Positions 43,892-55,458 of a DNA stretch of 64,000 nucleotides are shown one piece after another. Both the position numbers and the translations under genes were made by a program. Position 1 is the first letter of the stretch; every line of letters starts with the position of its first letter. Under the pieces are notes generated by a model that did not search any database, was not told where the DNA came from, and saw only the letters and a list, made by a program, of their open reading frames with translations. This stretch comes from Haloechinothrix sp033042135 (GTDB taxonomy: Bacteria > Actinomycetota > Actinomycetes > Mycobacteriales > Pseudonocardiaceae), in NCBI RefSeq assembly GCF_033042135.1, contig NZ_WBXM01000002.1, forward strand, positions 124,001-188,000, written 5' to 3'.

Positions 43892-44641
43892 ATGGACATC
43901 GTCGTGAAGGGCCGCAACGTGGAGGTGCCTGACCACTATCGGACGCACGTCAGCGACAAGCTGGCCAGGCTGGAGCGTTACGACAGGAAGATCATCCGTT
44001 ACGAGGTCGAGCTGTTCCACGAGCCTAACCGCAGGCAGTCGAAGAAGTGCCAGCGGGTCGAGATCACCGGTAAGGGCAAGAGCTCGCCGGTGCGTGCCGA
44101 AGCGAGCGCGGCGGATTTCTACTCCGCACTGGATGCCGCGGTCAACAAGCTCGAGAACCGGCTTCGCAAGATGCACGACCGCAGGCGGGTGCACTACGGG
44201 CGCCGGTGCCCCGAATCCGTCGCGGAAGCCACCTCCGTCACCGCGATGGGCTCCACCACCCCCTTCGCCAACGGGCGCAGGCCCGCGTCACCGACCGCGG
44301 TGCTCGAGTCCCCCGCGCCGGTCGACGCGCACGCCGCGTCCGGGCAACCCGCGGGCAGCGTGGGCAGCGCCGCCGTCGAGGTCGCGGGTGGAGCCACAGA
44401 GGGCGTGCCCGACGTCGATGTTCCGGAGCAGCGCTGGGACGACGGCATGGTCGAGCACCTGCCGGGGCGGATCGTGCGCGAGAAGCAGCATTCCGCGAAA
44501 CCGATCACGGTGGATCAGGCACTCTACGAGATGGAGCTCGTCGGTCACGACTTTTACCTGTACAACGACGTGGACGCCGGTAAGCCGAGCGTGGTCTACC
44601 GCAGGAAGGGATTCGACTACGGGGTGATCCGCCTGGGTTAG
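43892..44641 (+). CDS. hpf: Long-form ribosome hibernation promoting factor
   Basis: Binds 30S subunits and, in the long form, joins two 70S ribosomes into 100S dimers during stress or stationary phase. 249 residues. The N-terminal S30AE domain (MDIVVKGRNVEVPDHYRTHV, LARLERYDRK) is followed by a flexible Pro/Ala/Val-rich linker and a C-terminal dimerisation domain (KPITVDQALYEMELVGHDFYLYND, VYRRKGFDYGVIRLG). A gaggaggt ribosome-binding site precedes ATG 43892. A perfect hairpin terminator follows. Confidence 0.96.
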   Translation: MDIVVKGRNVEVPDHYRTHVSDKLARLERYDRKIIRYEVELFHEPNRRQSKKCQRVEITGKGKSSPVRAEASAADFYSALDAAVNKLENRLRKMHDRRRVHYGRRCPESVAEATSVTAMGSTTPFANGRRPASPTAVLESPAPVDAHAASGQPAGSVGSAAVEVAGGATEGVPDVDVPEQRWDDGMVEHLPGRIVREKQHSAKPITVDQALYEMELVGHDFYLYNDVDAGKPSVVYRRKGFDYGVIRLG

Positions 44642-44715
44642 CGCGGGCGCGGGCGGCGGGGCTCGCCGCGCGCCCGAGCTCCGAGGCGGGGCTCACCCGG
44701 AGTTCACACTGACAC

Positions 44716-44753
44716 CACGGCTGCCCCGGGAGGATCCTCCCGGGGCAGCCGTG
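44716..44753 (+). terminator. hpf terminator, perfect 38-nt palindrome
   Basis: Arms 44716-44734 (begins cacggctgccccgg) and 44735-44753 are perfect 19-nt complements with no spacer, so a loop of at least 4 nt would form at the centre (aggatcct). It lies 75 nt after the hpf stop and 160 nt before secA. The T-tract is weak (tgtgtattgg), as usual for actinobacterial terminators. Confidence 0.85.
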
Positions 44754-44913
44754 TGTATTGGGTGATACGTGCATGCGTGGGCGTGGCAGGGTTGCCTACG
44801 ATGGAGACGACGGCGCGGTCCACCCTCGAGGCGGCCGTGCGGCGCCGGGCAGTGCATCGCGCTGCTGGCGTGACCGACGACCACACCGAACGAAAACAGC
44901 GAGGTCGAACCGG

Positions 44914-47760
<2,847 letters not shown>

Positions 47761-47800
47761 GCCCACGGCCCACCGGCGTGCGACGGCGCAGTGACCGTCG

Positions 47801-48364
47801 TCAGGCAGCGCTGCCCGCGCCGCCGGAAGCACTCGCGGTGCCTGCGGCTCGGTGCCGGTGGGCGGGCGAGAGCAACAGCTCGAAGCGCGTGCAGACCCAG
47901 CCGTGCCAGCGCGCGTCCATGCGCGCCAGTGCGGCCAGCGCGTGGGCGGGTCCGTGGGCGGTCGCGCATACGTGGAGGGTGTGGGTCCCGGTCCGCTCGC
48001 CGTGGACCGGACCGAACACATAGCGTGCGCCGGGTGGTCGCCACGGTGGCCGTTGCAGCATGCGGTACACCGCTTCACCGACCTCTGCACGTAGTTGGGC
48101 CGGGTATCGCTGACCGGCCGTCACTTCGGTGAGCGCGAGCAGCAGCGACCGCAGTGCGTGCCGCCCGGGTGGTGGCGGCACCCGGGCAGGCACGCTCTGC
48201 CCTGGCTCGGGGATGGTCGTGTCAGCGGTGGCCTGCCGTGCAGCAGGCAACACCAGCTGGTCCCTGCCCGCGCCTGCCCGGCGGGGGCGACGGCGGTCGG
48301 CAGGCTCGTACGGCACGAGCGGCCGCACGTCGGGATCGCATCGGGTGTGTGCCGTGGAGGACAT
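47801..48364 (-). CDS. Rv3235 family protein
   Basis: 187 residues. The N-terminal VRPLVPYEP and the central part with LRAEVGEAVYRMLQRPPW, LHVCATAHGPAHALAALARMDARWHGWVCTRFELLL are features of the actinobacterial Rv3235 group, Arg/Ala/Pro-rich proteins of unknown function found near secA. A gaggag site lies 6 nt before ATG 48364. It is convergent with secA at a distance of 40 nt. Confidence 0.75.
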   Translation of the reverse strand: MSSTAHTRCDPDVRPLVPYEPADRRRPRRAGAGRDQLVLPAARQATADTTIPEPGQSVPARVPPPPGRHALRSLLLALTEVTAGQRYPAQLRAEVGEAVYRMLQRPPWRPPGARYVFGPVHGERTGTHTLHVCATAHGPAHALAALARMDARWHGWVCTRFELLLSPAHRHRAAGTASASGGAGSAA

Positions 48365-48477
48365 GCGCGCTCCTCGATGGGACCGTGATCGGGTGGCGCC
48401 CGTCCGGCCATGGAGACCTCAGGCGCCCGTTGGTTCACCCAGCTAGAGGCGGGTCCGCGATGGCGCGGGACGGTTGT

Positions 48478-49284
48478 TCACCACACGGGTGAACCGGCGC
48501 CACCGGGCGCGGCCGCCGCGAAGCCGTGGTGGTCACGGCGCGCCAGCTCGAAGCAGAGCACGGCCGCGGCAGCGGAGACGTTGAGCGACTCGACTCCACC
48601 CGCCATGGGGATCGACAGCCAGCCGCTGATCAACTCGTGCACATCCGAGCCGATGCCGCCGGATTCACTGCCCAGAACGAACGCGGCAGGCGCATCGACC
48701 GGGGTGTCGAACAGCGAGTGGTCCGCGGCGGAGTGTAGCGCGTACAGCGGGTAGCCTGCCCCGAGCAGTTCCTCGGCCGCGGCGGCGGCGGTGGCGCAGC
48801 GCAGCACCGGTGCGCGGAATCCCCCCCCCGCCGATGCCTTCACCACCAGCGGGTCGAGGGAGGCTACGCCCTTGCGGGGGACGACGATGCCGTCGATGCC
48901 CGCTGCGGTGGCGGTGCGCAGGATCATCCCGACGTTCGCCTGCGTGGTGATCCCGTCGAGCAGCAGCACCCGGCGGGGTGCGTCCTCGCCGGTGAGCGCG
49001 GCCGCCAGCGGCCGCATGCGCGGGGCCACCACATCGGCCAGCACGCCCTGATCCTGCTTGCCGTTACCCGCCAGGACCTTCACGCGGTGCGCGCTGGCGG
49101 TGTGCACCGCGATACCACGTCGCCCGGCCGCGCGGCGGATCTCCCGTGCGGTGTCGCCGCGCGCCGTGTCGGCGATGACGACCTTGTCCACCGCGAGGCC
49201 GGTGTCGTCGAGCACCTCGAGCACGGGCTTGCGCCCGTACACCGTGATGAACCGGTCCTTGGGTGAGCTCACGCCGTCCGCCAC
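48478..49284 (-). CDS. SpoU-family (TrmH) RNA 2'-O-methyltransferase
   Basis: 268 residues. An N-terminal RNA-binding part (FITVYGRKPVLEVLDD) is followed by the SPOUT knot: LLLDGITTQANVGMILRTATAAG, FVLGSESGGIG and IPMAGGVESLNVSAAAAVLCFELAR, the three SpoU motifs. Probably methylates rRNA or tRNA ribose. GTG 49284 and the in-frame GTG 49272 are possible starts; neither has an ideal ribosome-binding site. The coding strand carries a run of nine G (48821-48829), which keeps the frame here but is a slippage-prone tract. Confidence 0.88.
   Translation of the reverse strand: MADGVSSPKDRFITVYGRKPVLEVLDDTGLAVDKVVIADTARGDTAREIRRAAGRRGIAVHTASAHRVKVLAGNGKQDQGVLADVVAPRMRPLAAALTGEDAPRRVLLLDGITTQANVGMILRTATAAGIDGIVVPRKGVASLDPLVVKASAGGGFRAPVLRCATAAAAAEELLGAGYPLYALHSAADHSLFDTPVDAPAAFVLGSESGGIGSDVHELISGWLSIPMAGGVESLNVSAAAAVLCFELARRDHHGFAAAAPGGAGSPVW
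48821..48829. repeat. Homopolymer C9 (G9 on coding strand) within the SpoU gene
   Basis: Nine consecutive C encode the AGGGF part of the protein on the minus strand. It is the longest homopolymer I noticed in a coding region of this window. A one-base change would truncate the enzyme before the SAM-binding knot. Confidence 0.9.
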
Positions 49285-49417
49285 GTCTCCAGCATCCCAC
49301 GAGCCGGGATCGGGGGGCACCGCGTGGGCCCGCACCACGCGAGCGAGCTGTGGGCCCACGCGGTGCCCCGGCCGGTACTGCCCTCCGGGCCGCACGCGGG
49401 TGTGTCAGTATCGGGTC

Positions 49418-50824
49418 ATGCCCGATCGTCTCTCCGCGGTGGACGCCTCCCTGATGTACATGGAGGACGCGTCCACGCCGATGCACGTGGGAAGCCTTGC
49501 CGTGTTCGAGCGCCCCGCGACAGGCTTCGATTTCTGTAGCGTGCGCGCGCTGGTCCAGCAGCGGCTGAGCTACCTGCCTCGCTACCGGCAACGGGTGATG
49601 GCCGTACCGGGTAACCTCGCGCGGCCGGTGTGGGTGGACGACGTGGATTTCGACATCACTTACCACGTTCGTCGTTCCGCGCTGCCCGAACCGGGTACCG
49701 ACGCGCAGCTGGCCGAGCTGGTGGCACGGCTGATGTCCCGGCCGCTGGATACCGAGCGGCCGTTATGGGAGATCTACTTCGTCGAGGGACTCAGCGGTGA
49801 CCGGGTCGCGCTCATCACCAAGACCCATCAGGCCGTGGTCGATGGCGTGGGCACGATCGAGCTGGGACAGCTGATCCTCGACGACACCCCGGCCGAGCCG
49901 GACGAGGGCGAGGACCTGTGGCGGCCGAGGCCGCAACCGAGCAAGACCGAGCTCGTCGCCGAGGCCGTCGGCGAGACCGTGCAGCAGCCGGGTGTGCTGG
50001 TGGACAACGCCCGCTCGCTGGCCGCCGACGCGGCGGGCGTGCTCGGCAGGGTGACCGGGGTGGCGGGCGGCATCGCCGCGACCCTGCGCACGCTCGCGCG
50101 ACCGGCCCCGCGGTGCCCGCTGAACGTGGAGGTTTCCGCTGGTCGGGTGTTCGCCGGCGTACGGACCCGGCTGGCGGACTACCGGGAGATCCGCGCGGCA
50201 CACGGCGGCACGGTCAACGACGTGGTGCTGGCTGCGATCACCGGGGCACTCCGGGAATGGATGCTGAGCAGGGACGTGGTGTTGACCGATACCACCACGG
50301 TGCGAGCGCTCGTGCCGCTGGCCGTGGTGGATGCCGACACGATGGCGCACTCCCCGGCAGGGATCGTGGGCAACGAGGTCGTGCCGCACCTGGTGGACCT
50401 GCCGGTGGGCGAGGCAGACTCGGTTGTGCGGCTGCAGCACGTCAGCCACGGCATGCGGGAGCACCGTGACAGCGGCAGGTGGGTAGCTGCCCGATCGCTG
50501 GCCCGGATGGGGGGTTTCGCGCCCCCGACACTGCACTCGCTGGGAGCCCGCGCCGCAGGTACGCTGTCGAACCGGATCTTCAACCTGGTGGTCACCAACT
50601 CGCCCGGCCCCCAGGTGCCGATGTACGCGGCGGGCGCGCGCATGTCGGAGATGTTCCCGATCGTGCCGTTGCTGCGCAACCACGCCCTGGCCGTCGGTGT
50701 GACATCCTATGACGGCGGTGTCTATATCGGACTGAACGGGGACAGGAAGGCGGTGCACGACATCGACGCGTTCGCGACCATGCTGGAGGAATCCGTGGCG
50801 GAGCTCAAGGAGTACAGCCGATGA
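49418..50824 (+). CDS. WS/DGAT-type acyltransferase with altered active-site motif
   Basis: 468-residue member of the wax ester synthase/diacylglycerol acyltransferase family, which makes storage lipids in actinobacteria. N-terminal DRLSAVDASLMYMED and PLWEIYFVEGL are typical, as are the C-terminal NLVVTNSPGPQVPMY and VPLLRNHALAVGV segments. The catalytic HHxxxDG reads HQAVVDG (in KTHQAVVDGVG): the second His, thought to be the base, is Gln. It may be inactive or have another role. The position before the Rv3231c-like gene matches Rv3234c/Rv3233c of M. tuberculosis. Confidence 0.88.
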   Translation: MPDRLSAVDASLMYMEDASTPMHVGSLAVFERPATGFDFCSVRALVQQRLSYLPRYRQRVMAVPGNLARPVWVDDVDFDITYHVRRSALPEPGTDAQLAELVARLMSRPLDTERPLWEIYFVEGLSGDRVALITKTHQAVVDGVGTIELGQLILDDTPAEPDEGEDLWRPRPQPSKTELVAEAVGETVQQPGVLVDNARSLAADAAGVLGRVTGVAGGIAATLRTLARPAPRCPLNVEVSAGRVFAGVRTRLADYREIRAAHGGTVNDVVLAAITGALREWMLSRDVVLTDTTTVRALVPLAVVDADTMAHSPAGIVGNEVVPHLVDLPVGEADSVVRLQHVSHGMREHRDSGRWVAARSLARMGGFAPPTLHSLGARAAGTLSNRIFNLVVTNSPGPQVPMYAAGARMSEMFPIVPLLRNHALAVGVTSYDGGVYIGLNGDRKAVHDIDAFATMLEESVAELKEYSR

Positions 50825-51333
50825 GGGTCTACGTGCCCGCTACCGTGGGCATGCTGCAGGAGCTGGCTGAGCAGCAGGAGATCAGCCCGGTCAGCGGTAC
50901 CGCCTTCGCCGTGACCCCCGCGCTACGGGAGTTCTACACCAGCGGCTCGACCGAGGAGCTGGAGTACGCGGCCATGCAGGACGCCGCGCGGGCCTCGCTC
51001 CGGCTGCTCACCGGTGAGCGGGACCGGGCGACCGAGGATGAGCGGCCTGCGCGGCGCAGGGCGGTGATCTCCGCGGACATCGACGACGTCACACACCGCT
51101 CGGACCTGGACGCCGCCGTGGTGCGGATCGCGGGCGCGATCCCGCTCAGCAAGGTGGCCGCGGTGCACGTCGATACCTCGGAGGCAGAGGAGGCCGTCGA
51201 GGCGGCAGTGGACGCCATCGATGCAGCCGACCTCGGTGATCCCGACGCCGAGCTCACCCTCGGCGACGTCGAGGACCACGAGCTTGCCTGGTACGCACCC
51301 CAGGAGCTGTCGCTGCTGTTGCAGCTGCTGTAG
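50821..51333 (+). CDS. Conserved hypothetical protein, DUF6912/Rv3231c-like
   Basis: 170 residues, acidic. It begins MRVYVPATVGMLQELAEQ and ends with WYAPQELSLLLQLL, with FAVTPALREFYT between, the pattern of the Rv3231c group. Function unknown. The ATG overlaps the acyltransferase stop (ATGA), so the pair is translationally coupled. Confidence 0.82.
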   Translation: MRVYVPATVGMLQELAEQQEISPVSGTAFAVTPALREFYTSGSTEELEYAAMQDAARASLRLLTGERDRATEDERPARRRAVISADIDDVTHRSDLDAAVVRIAGAIPLSKVAAVHVDTSEAEEAVEAAVDAIDAADLGDPDAELTLGDVEDHELAWYAPQELSLLLQLL

Positions 51334-51454
51334 GGGCGTGGCGCCGACCGCCTCCCCGGATTCGTGTGGCCGCCCCACGATGGCATGGTTCATGTCAGGA
51401 TGGGTGGCACAGCCCACAAGGCTTTGCTGAACGAATTCGGGAGGCGAGATACCC

Positions 51455-53083
51455 ATGGACGCGATCACCTCCGTTCCCACCCCCAGGAACGAGCCGGTGT
51501 ACACCTATGCTCCGGGCAGTGCCGAGCGTGAGTCGTTGCAGCGCACGCTCGCCGAACTGGCCTCGGGTACCAGGGAGCTGACCCAGACGATCGGGGGCGA
51601 CCAGCGGATGGCCCGCGGGGAGTCGTTCGACGTGGTGGCTCCCCACGAGCACGGGCACGTGCTGGGCCGCTGTGGCCAGGCCAGCGAGGAGGACGTCGCC
51701 GAAGCGGTCACCGCCGCGAAGGAGAGCGCTCCCGCGTGGCGGCAGCTGCCGTTCGACGAGCGTGCCGCGGTGATCCTGCGCGCGGCCGACCTGATCTCCG
51801 GACCGTGGCGTGACACCATCAACGCCGCGACCATGCTGGGACAGTCCAAGTCGGTCCACCAGGCCGAGATCGACGCTGCCTGCGAGCTGATCGACTTCCT
51901 GCGGTTCAACGTGCACTTCGCGCGCCGCATCCTCGCCGAGCAGCCGATCTCGGTGCCTGGCACGTGGAACAGGATGGAGTACCGCTCGCTGGAAGGGTTC
52001 GTCACGGCGATCACGCCGTTCAACTTCACCGCCATCGCGGGCAACCTGCCGACCGCGCCCGCGCTGATGGGCAACACCGTGGTGTGGAAACCGACGCCGA
52101 CGCAGCAGTTCGCGGCGCACTACTTCATGCGCGCGCTGGAGGCCGCGGGTATGCCGCCCGGTGTGATCAACATGGTCACCGGTGACGGGGCAGCGGTGAG
52201 CAAGGTGGCACTGGCCGACCCGGACTTCGCCGGCCTGCACTTCACCGGCTCGACGGGAACCTTCAAGAAGCTATGGCGCACCATCGCCGACAACCTCGAC
52301 TCGTACCGGCACTACCCGCGGATCGTGGGCGAGACCGGCGGCAAGGACTTCATCGTCGCCCATCCGTCGGCCAATGCCGACAAGGTCGTCACGGCGATCG
52401 TGCGTGGCGCGTTCGAGTATCAGGGTCAGAAGTGCTCCGCCGCGTCCCGAGCCTACGTGCCGCGGTCACTGTGGCAGGGCGGGCTGCGCGAGCAGCTTGT
52501 CGATGTCACCAAGACGATCAGCTACGGCGATATCCGAGATTTCTCCAACTTCGGTGGCGCGGTCATCGACCACCGCGCTTTCGCCAAACACAAGGCTCTT
52601 CTGTCCAGTGTGGAGTCCGATCCGGAGTTGGACGTGATCGCTGGTGGGTCGTGCGACGACTCCGTCGGATACTTTGTGGAGCCGACGGTGCTCACTTCCA
52701 CCAATCCGAAGCATGACGTGTTCGCCACTGAGTACTTCGGACCGATCGTGGCGGTGTACGTCTACGAGGACGCCGAGTACTCGGACATCCTGCGGCTGGT
52801 GGACTCGACTGCACCGTACGCGCTCACTGGCGCGGTTTTCGCCGACGACCGGCAGGCCGTCGCGGAGGCCCACGACGCGCTGCGGTACACGGCGGGGAAC
52901 TTTTACGTCAACGACAAACCAACGGGCTCGGTGGTCAACCAGCAGCCGTTCGGCGGCGCCAGGGCATCCGGCACCAACGACAAGGCGGGCTCGCTGTTCA
53001 ACATGGTGCGGTGGGTCAGCCCCCGCGCCGTCAAGGAGAACTTCGACGCGCCGACCGACCACACCTACCCGCACATGGGCTGA
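51455..53083 (+). CDS. pruA: L-glutamate gamma-semialdehyde dehydrogenase
   Basis: Second step of proline breakdown: oxidises glutamate semialdehyde/pyrroline-5-carboxylate to glutamate with NAD+. 542 residues, the usual monofunctional length. Active-site Cys lies in YQGQKCSAASR, the general base Glu in VGETGGKDF, and the cofactor motif is FTGSTGTFKKLW. A gggaggcgag site lies before ATG 51455. The proline dehydrogenase partner, often next to it, is not in the window. Confidence 0.95.
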   Translation: MDAITSVPTPRNEPVYTYAPGSAERESLQRTLAELASGTRELTQTIGGDQRMARGESFDVVAPHEHGHVLGRCGQASEEDVAEAVTAAKESAPAWRQLPFDERAAVILRAADLISGPWRDTINAATMLGQSKSVHQAEIDAACELIDFLRFNVHFARRILAEQPISVPGTWNRMEYRSLEGFVTAITPFNFTAIAGNLPTAPALMGNTVVWKPTPTQQFAAHYFMRALEAAGMPPGVINMVTGDGAAVSKVALADPDFAGLHFTGSTGTFKKLWRTIADNLDSYRHYPRIVGETGGKDFIVAHPSANADKVVTAIVRGAFEYQGQKCSAASRAYVPRSLWQGGLREQLVDVTKTISYGDIRDFSNFGGAVIDHRAFAKHKALLSSVESDPELDVIAGGSCDDSVGYFVEPTVLTSTNPKHDVFATEYFGPIVAVYVYEDAEYSDILRLVDSTAPYALTGAVFADDRQAVAEAHDALRYTAGNFYVNDKPTGSVVNQQPFGGARASGTNDKAGSLFNMVRWVSPRAVKENFDAPTDHTYPHMG

Positions 53084-53096
53084 TAGCGGGGGTGGT

Positions 53097-53149
53097 GAGC
53101 CGAAGGACTCCTTCGGTACATATCCGGTACCCGAGGAGTCCTTCGGCTC
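53097..53149. repeat. 53-bp inverted-repeat element, copy 2 (convergent junction)
   Basis: The same element as 20184-20236 with two differences in the centre; arms of 16 bp (53097-53112 and 53134-53149) are perfect complements. It lies between the convergent pruA and lipoprotein genes, 10 nt from the lipoprotein stop. Likely bidirectional terminator. Confidence 0.85.
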
Positions 53150-53158
53150 GCCCTCCTG

Positions 53159-54079
53159 TCAGTTGGGCATCTCCTCGAAGTCCTCCAGGTCCTCGATGCC
53201 CTCAAGCTCCTCGAGCTCCTCGAGCTCGTCGAGGCCACCCATGGGCATCTCGGACGCTTCGCCGACCTCGTCCTCGGGGGGCGCCTCCACTGTGACCGGC
53301 TCGCCCCAGTCGCTGTAGGTCACGGTCATCGAGGACTCAGCCATTCCGGGGGGCATGTGCTCGCCCATGTGCTCGGCCATACTCGCCATTACCGCGCCGA
53401 TGTCCACGGTGTACTTCAGCGGCAGCTCGTTCTCGCCGATCCACAGCTCCACCGGCACCGTGCCGAACTCGACATCCCCCAGGCCGCGCTCGATTTCCGG
53501 CTGCAGTTCGGCGACGTACTGCTCGATGACCTTGTCGGCGTCCATCTCGATCAGGTAATAGGTGGCCGCTTCGCCGTCGAGCTCGGTGTCGAAATCGCTC
53601 TCGACGATCTCACCGGATTCGGCGAGTGCGTCGAGCGTGTGGCTCGGGTCGTTCTGTTCGATCATGCTCTCGTCGACGAACGGTGAATCCTCGATCGACG
53701 TCGCGACCCACGGCTTGTCCGGGTCATCGGACATACCCATACCCATGCCCATCCCCATGCCGCCGTTCGACGCCTTGACGTAGAGCACGCCGTCGACCAG
53801 CCGCATCTCGGTCTCGGAGCCCATGGTGTCCATGGTCATGGCCATGGCTGAGTCAGCGCCCGCGAACTCGCCTTCCCCGGAGGCGGTCGTCGTCATGCCC
53901 GCCATGTCCATCTCCATGGTGAACTTCGCGGTGGAGTGCTCCTGAGCGCTCGCGCTGGCGACTGAGGCCAGCTCGGTGACGTCCTCGAACGTGGTGATCC
54001 CGCTGCCGCACGCGCTCAGCGCCAGCAGACCGGTCGCTGCGCCGGTCGCCACGAGGGACGTCCGCAGTGATTTCCGCAT
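53159..54079 (-). CDS. Acidic, Met-rich lipoprotein (LppX/LprG-like)
   Basis: 306 residues. Signal peptide with lipobox LSAC at about residue 23. The part STAKFTMEMDMAGMTTTASGEGEF, followed by MRLVDGVLYVKA, resembles LppX/LprAFG-type lipoproteins, whose known members carry lipids across the cell envelope. Unusual features: a (GM)5 repeat (GGMGMGMGMGM) just after that strand, encoded by 53732-53761, and a tail of alternating Leu/Glu (DELEELEELEGIEDLEDFEE). A gggagaag site precedes ATG 54079. Family assignment is moderate; the ligand is unknown. Confidence 0.72.
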   Translation of the reverse strand: MRKSLRTSLVATGAATGLLALSACGSGITTFEDVTELASVASASAQEHSTAKFTMEMDMAGMTTTASGEGEFAGADSAMAMTMDTMGSETEMRLVDGVLYVKASNGGMGMGMGMGMSDDPDKPWVATSIEDSPFVDESMIEQNDPSHTLDALAESGEIVESDFDTELDGEAATYYLIEMDADKVIEQYVAELQPEIERGLGDVEFGTVPVELWIGENELPLKYTVDIGAVMASMAEHMGEHMPPGMAESSMTVTYSDWGEPVTVEAPPEDEVGEASEMPMGGLDELEELEELEGIEDLEDFEEMPN

Positions 54080-54266
54080 GTGCTTCTCCCACAACGTTTG
54101 CTGCGCGCCCTGATGCCGCATCGATCTACCTGGATGCGACGCGCGCCCGGATTCAGGTTTCCAGGTTACCCTCCGCAGCCGGGAGAGGGTCGCCTTATGG
54201 CGTGATTGCGCGCTCCGGCCTCGACCGGTTCCCGCGCGGCAGGTCGGCGGGCTGCCGAGGCACGAC

Positions 54267-55274
54267 CTACTCCTGCGCCGTTCCCATGCGGGAGGCCAGC
54301 AACCTCCGTAGTGAGCGCAGCCGCCCGACCGTAGCGGCGTCGGCGTCGAGGAACCGCTCCAACGTGCAGTCCGGGTCGTCCTGGCCACCGAGGTGCCCGC
54401 AGCCTGATGGGCACTCCTCGGCAGGCTCGGCGAACTCCGGGAAGGCCGAGACGATATCGCTCGGCGTGACGTGAGCGAGCCCGAAGGAGCGTACGCCGGG
54501 GGTGTCGATGACCCACCCACCGCCGGGTAGAGGCAGTGCTATCGCGGTCACCGACACGTGCCTTCCCTTGCCGACCGCGCTCACCTCGCCGGTGCGTAGG
54601 TCGGCGTCCGGCACGATGCGGTTCACCAGCGTGGACTTGCCAACGCCCGAATGGCCGACCAGCGCCGATACCCGGCCGGTGAGCAGCTCGACCAGCTCGT
54701 CGACCGGCTGGTCGTAGCGAGTGATGATCGACGGGACGGCCAGGTCCGCGTACCGGGACAGCAGCTCGTCCGGTGCGGCCAGATCGGCCTTCGTCAGGCA
54801 CAGCACCGGCTCCAGCCCGCCCGCGTAACAAGCCACCAGGCAGCGATCGATGAAGCCGGTACGCGGAGGTGGGTCGGCCAGCGCCGTGACGATCAGCAGC
54901 TGCTCGGCACCGGCGACCACGACCCGCTCGTACGGGTCGGTGTCGTCGGCGGTCCTGCGCAGCACGCTGCTGCGGGGCTCGACGCCGACGATGCGGGCGA
55001 GCGTGCCAGGAGCACCGCTGGTGTCACCCACCAGTCTGACCGTGTCACCGACGACCACCGGGGTGCGCCCCAGTTCCCGCGCGCGCATCGCGACGACGAC
55101 GCGGTTCGGGTCGCCGTCGATCGCGCAGTTCCACCGGCCGCGATTGACCGAGATCACCAGGGCCTGCACGGCATCGGCGTGCTGCGGGCGGCGCTTGCTC
55201 CGTGGCCGTGATCCCTTGCCTGGCCGGACCCGGACGTCGGACTCGTCGAGATCGCGCCAGTCCCTGTGCGGCAA
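54267..55274 (-). CDS. rsgA: Ribosome small subunit-dependent GTPase RsgA
   Basis: Circularly permuted GTPase that checks late 30S assembly. 335 residues. An N-terminal OB fold is followed by TKAD (G4) before GHSGVGKST (G1) and DTPGVRSFG (G3), the permuted order; the zinc part is CPSGCGHLG...DPDC. TTG 55274 has a good ribosome-binding site (gaaggga, 6 nt away) and gives the RDWRDLDESDVRVRPG start shared with actinobacterial relatives; the longer frame to 55349 is weaker. In M. tuberculosis aroA lies beside it; it is absent here. Confidence 0.94.
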   Translation of the reverse strand: MPHRDWRDLDESDVRVRPGKGSRPRSKRRPQHADAVQALVISVNRGRWNCAIDGDPNRVVVAMRARELGRTPVVVGDTVRLVGDTSGAPGTLARIVGVEPRSSVLRRTADDTDPYERVVVAGAEQLLIVTALADPPPRTGFIDRCLVACYAGGLEPVLCLTKADLAAPDELLSRYADLAVPSIITRYDQPVDELVELLTGRVSALVGHSGVGKSTLVNRIVPDADLRTGEVSAVGKGRHVSVTAIALPLPGGGWVIDTPGVRSFGLAHVTPSDIVSAFPEFAEPAEECPSGCGHLGGQDDPDCTLERFLDADAATVGRLRSLRRLLASRMGTAQE

Positions 55275-55458
55275 CGCATCCCTTCTTTCGCTGCTTGCCC
55301 ACGCGGCTGCTCCCCGACGATGATCCCCTATGCCCGTGTACGGCACCAATGCCGGGTCACCTGCTCGCGCAAGCTCGCGCGGTGCCGGTGTACGTGCGAG
55401 GATGATCGGTGAGCCCGGGGTGACCGTACGGTTCTAGTGTTGGGTGAGGCGAGACGGG

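Noticed and set aside
48821..48829. C9 tract as evidence of a frameshifted pseudogene
   Set aside because: The frame is intact through the tract and all SpoU motifs follow in frame.
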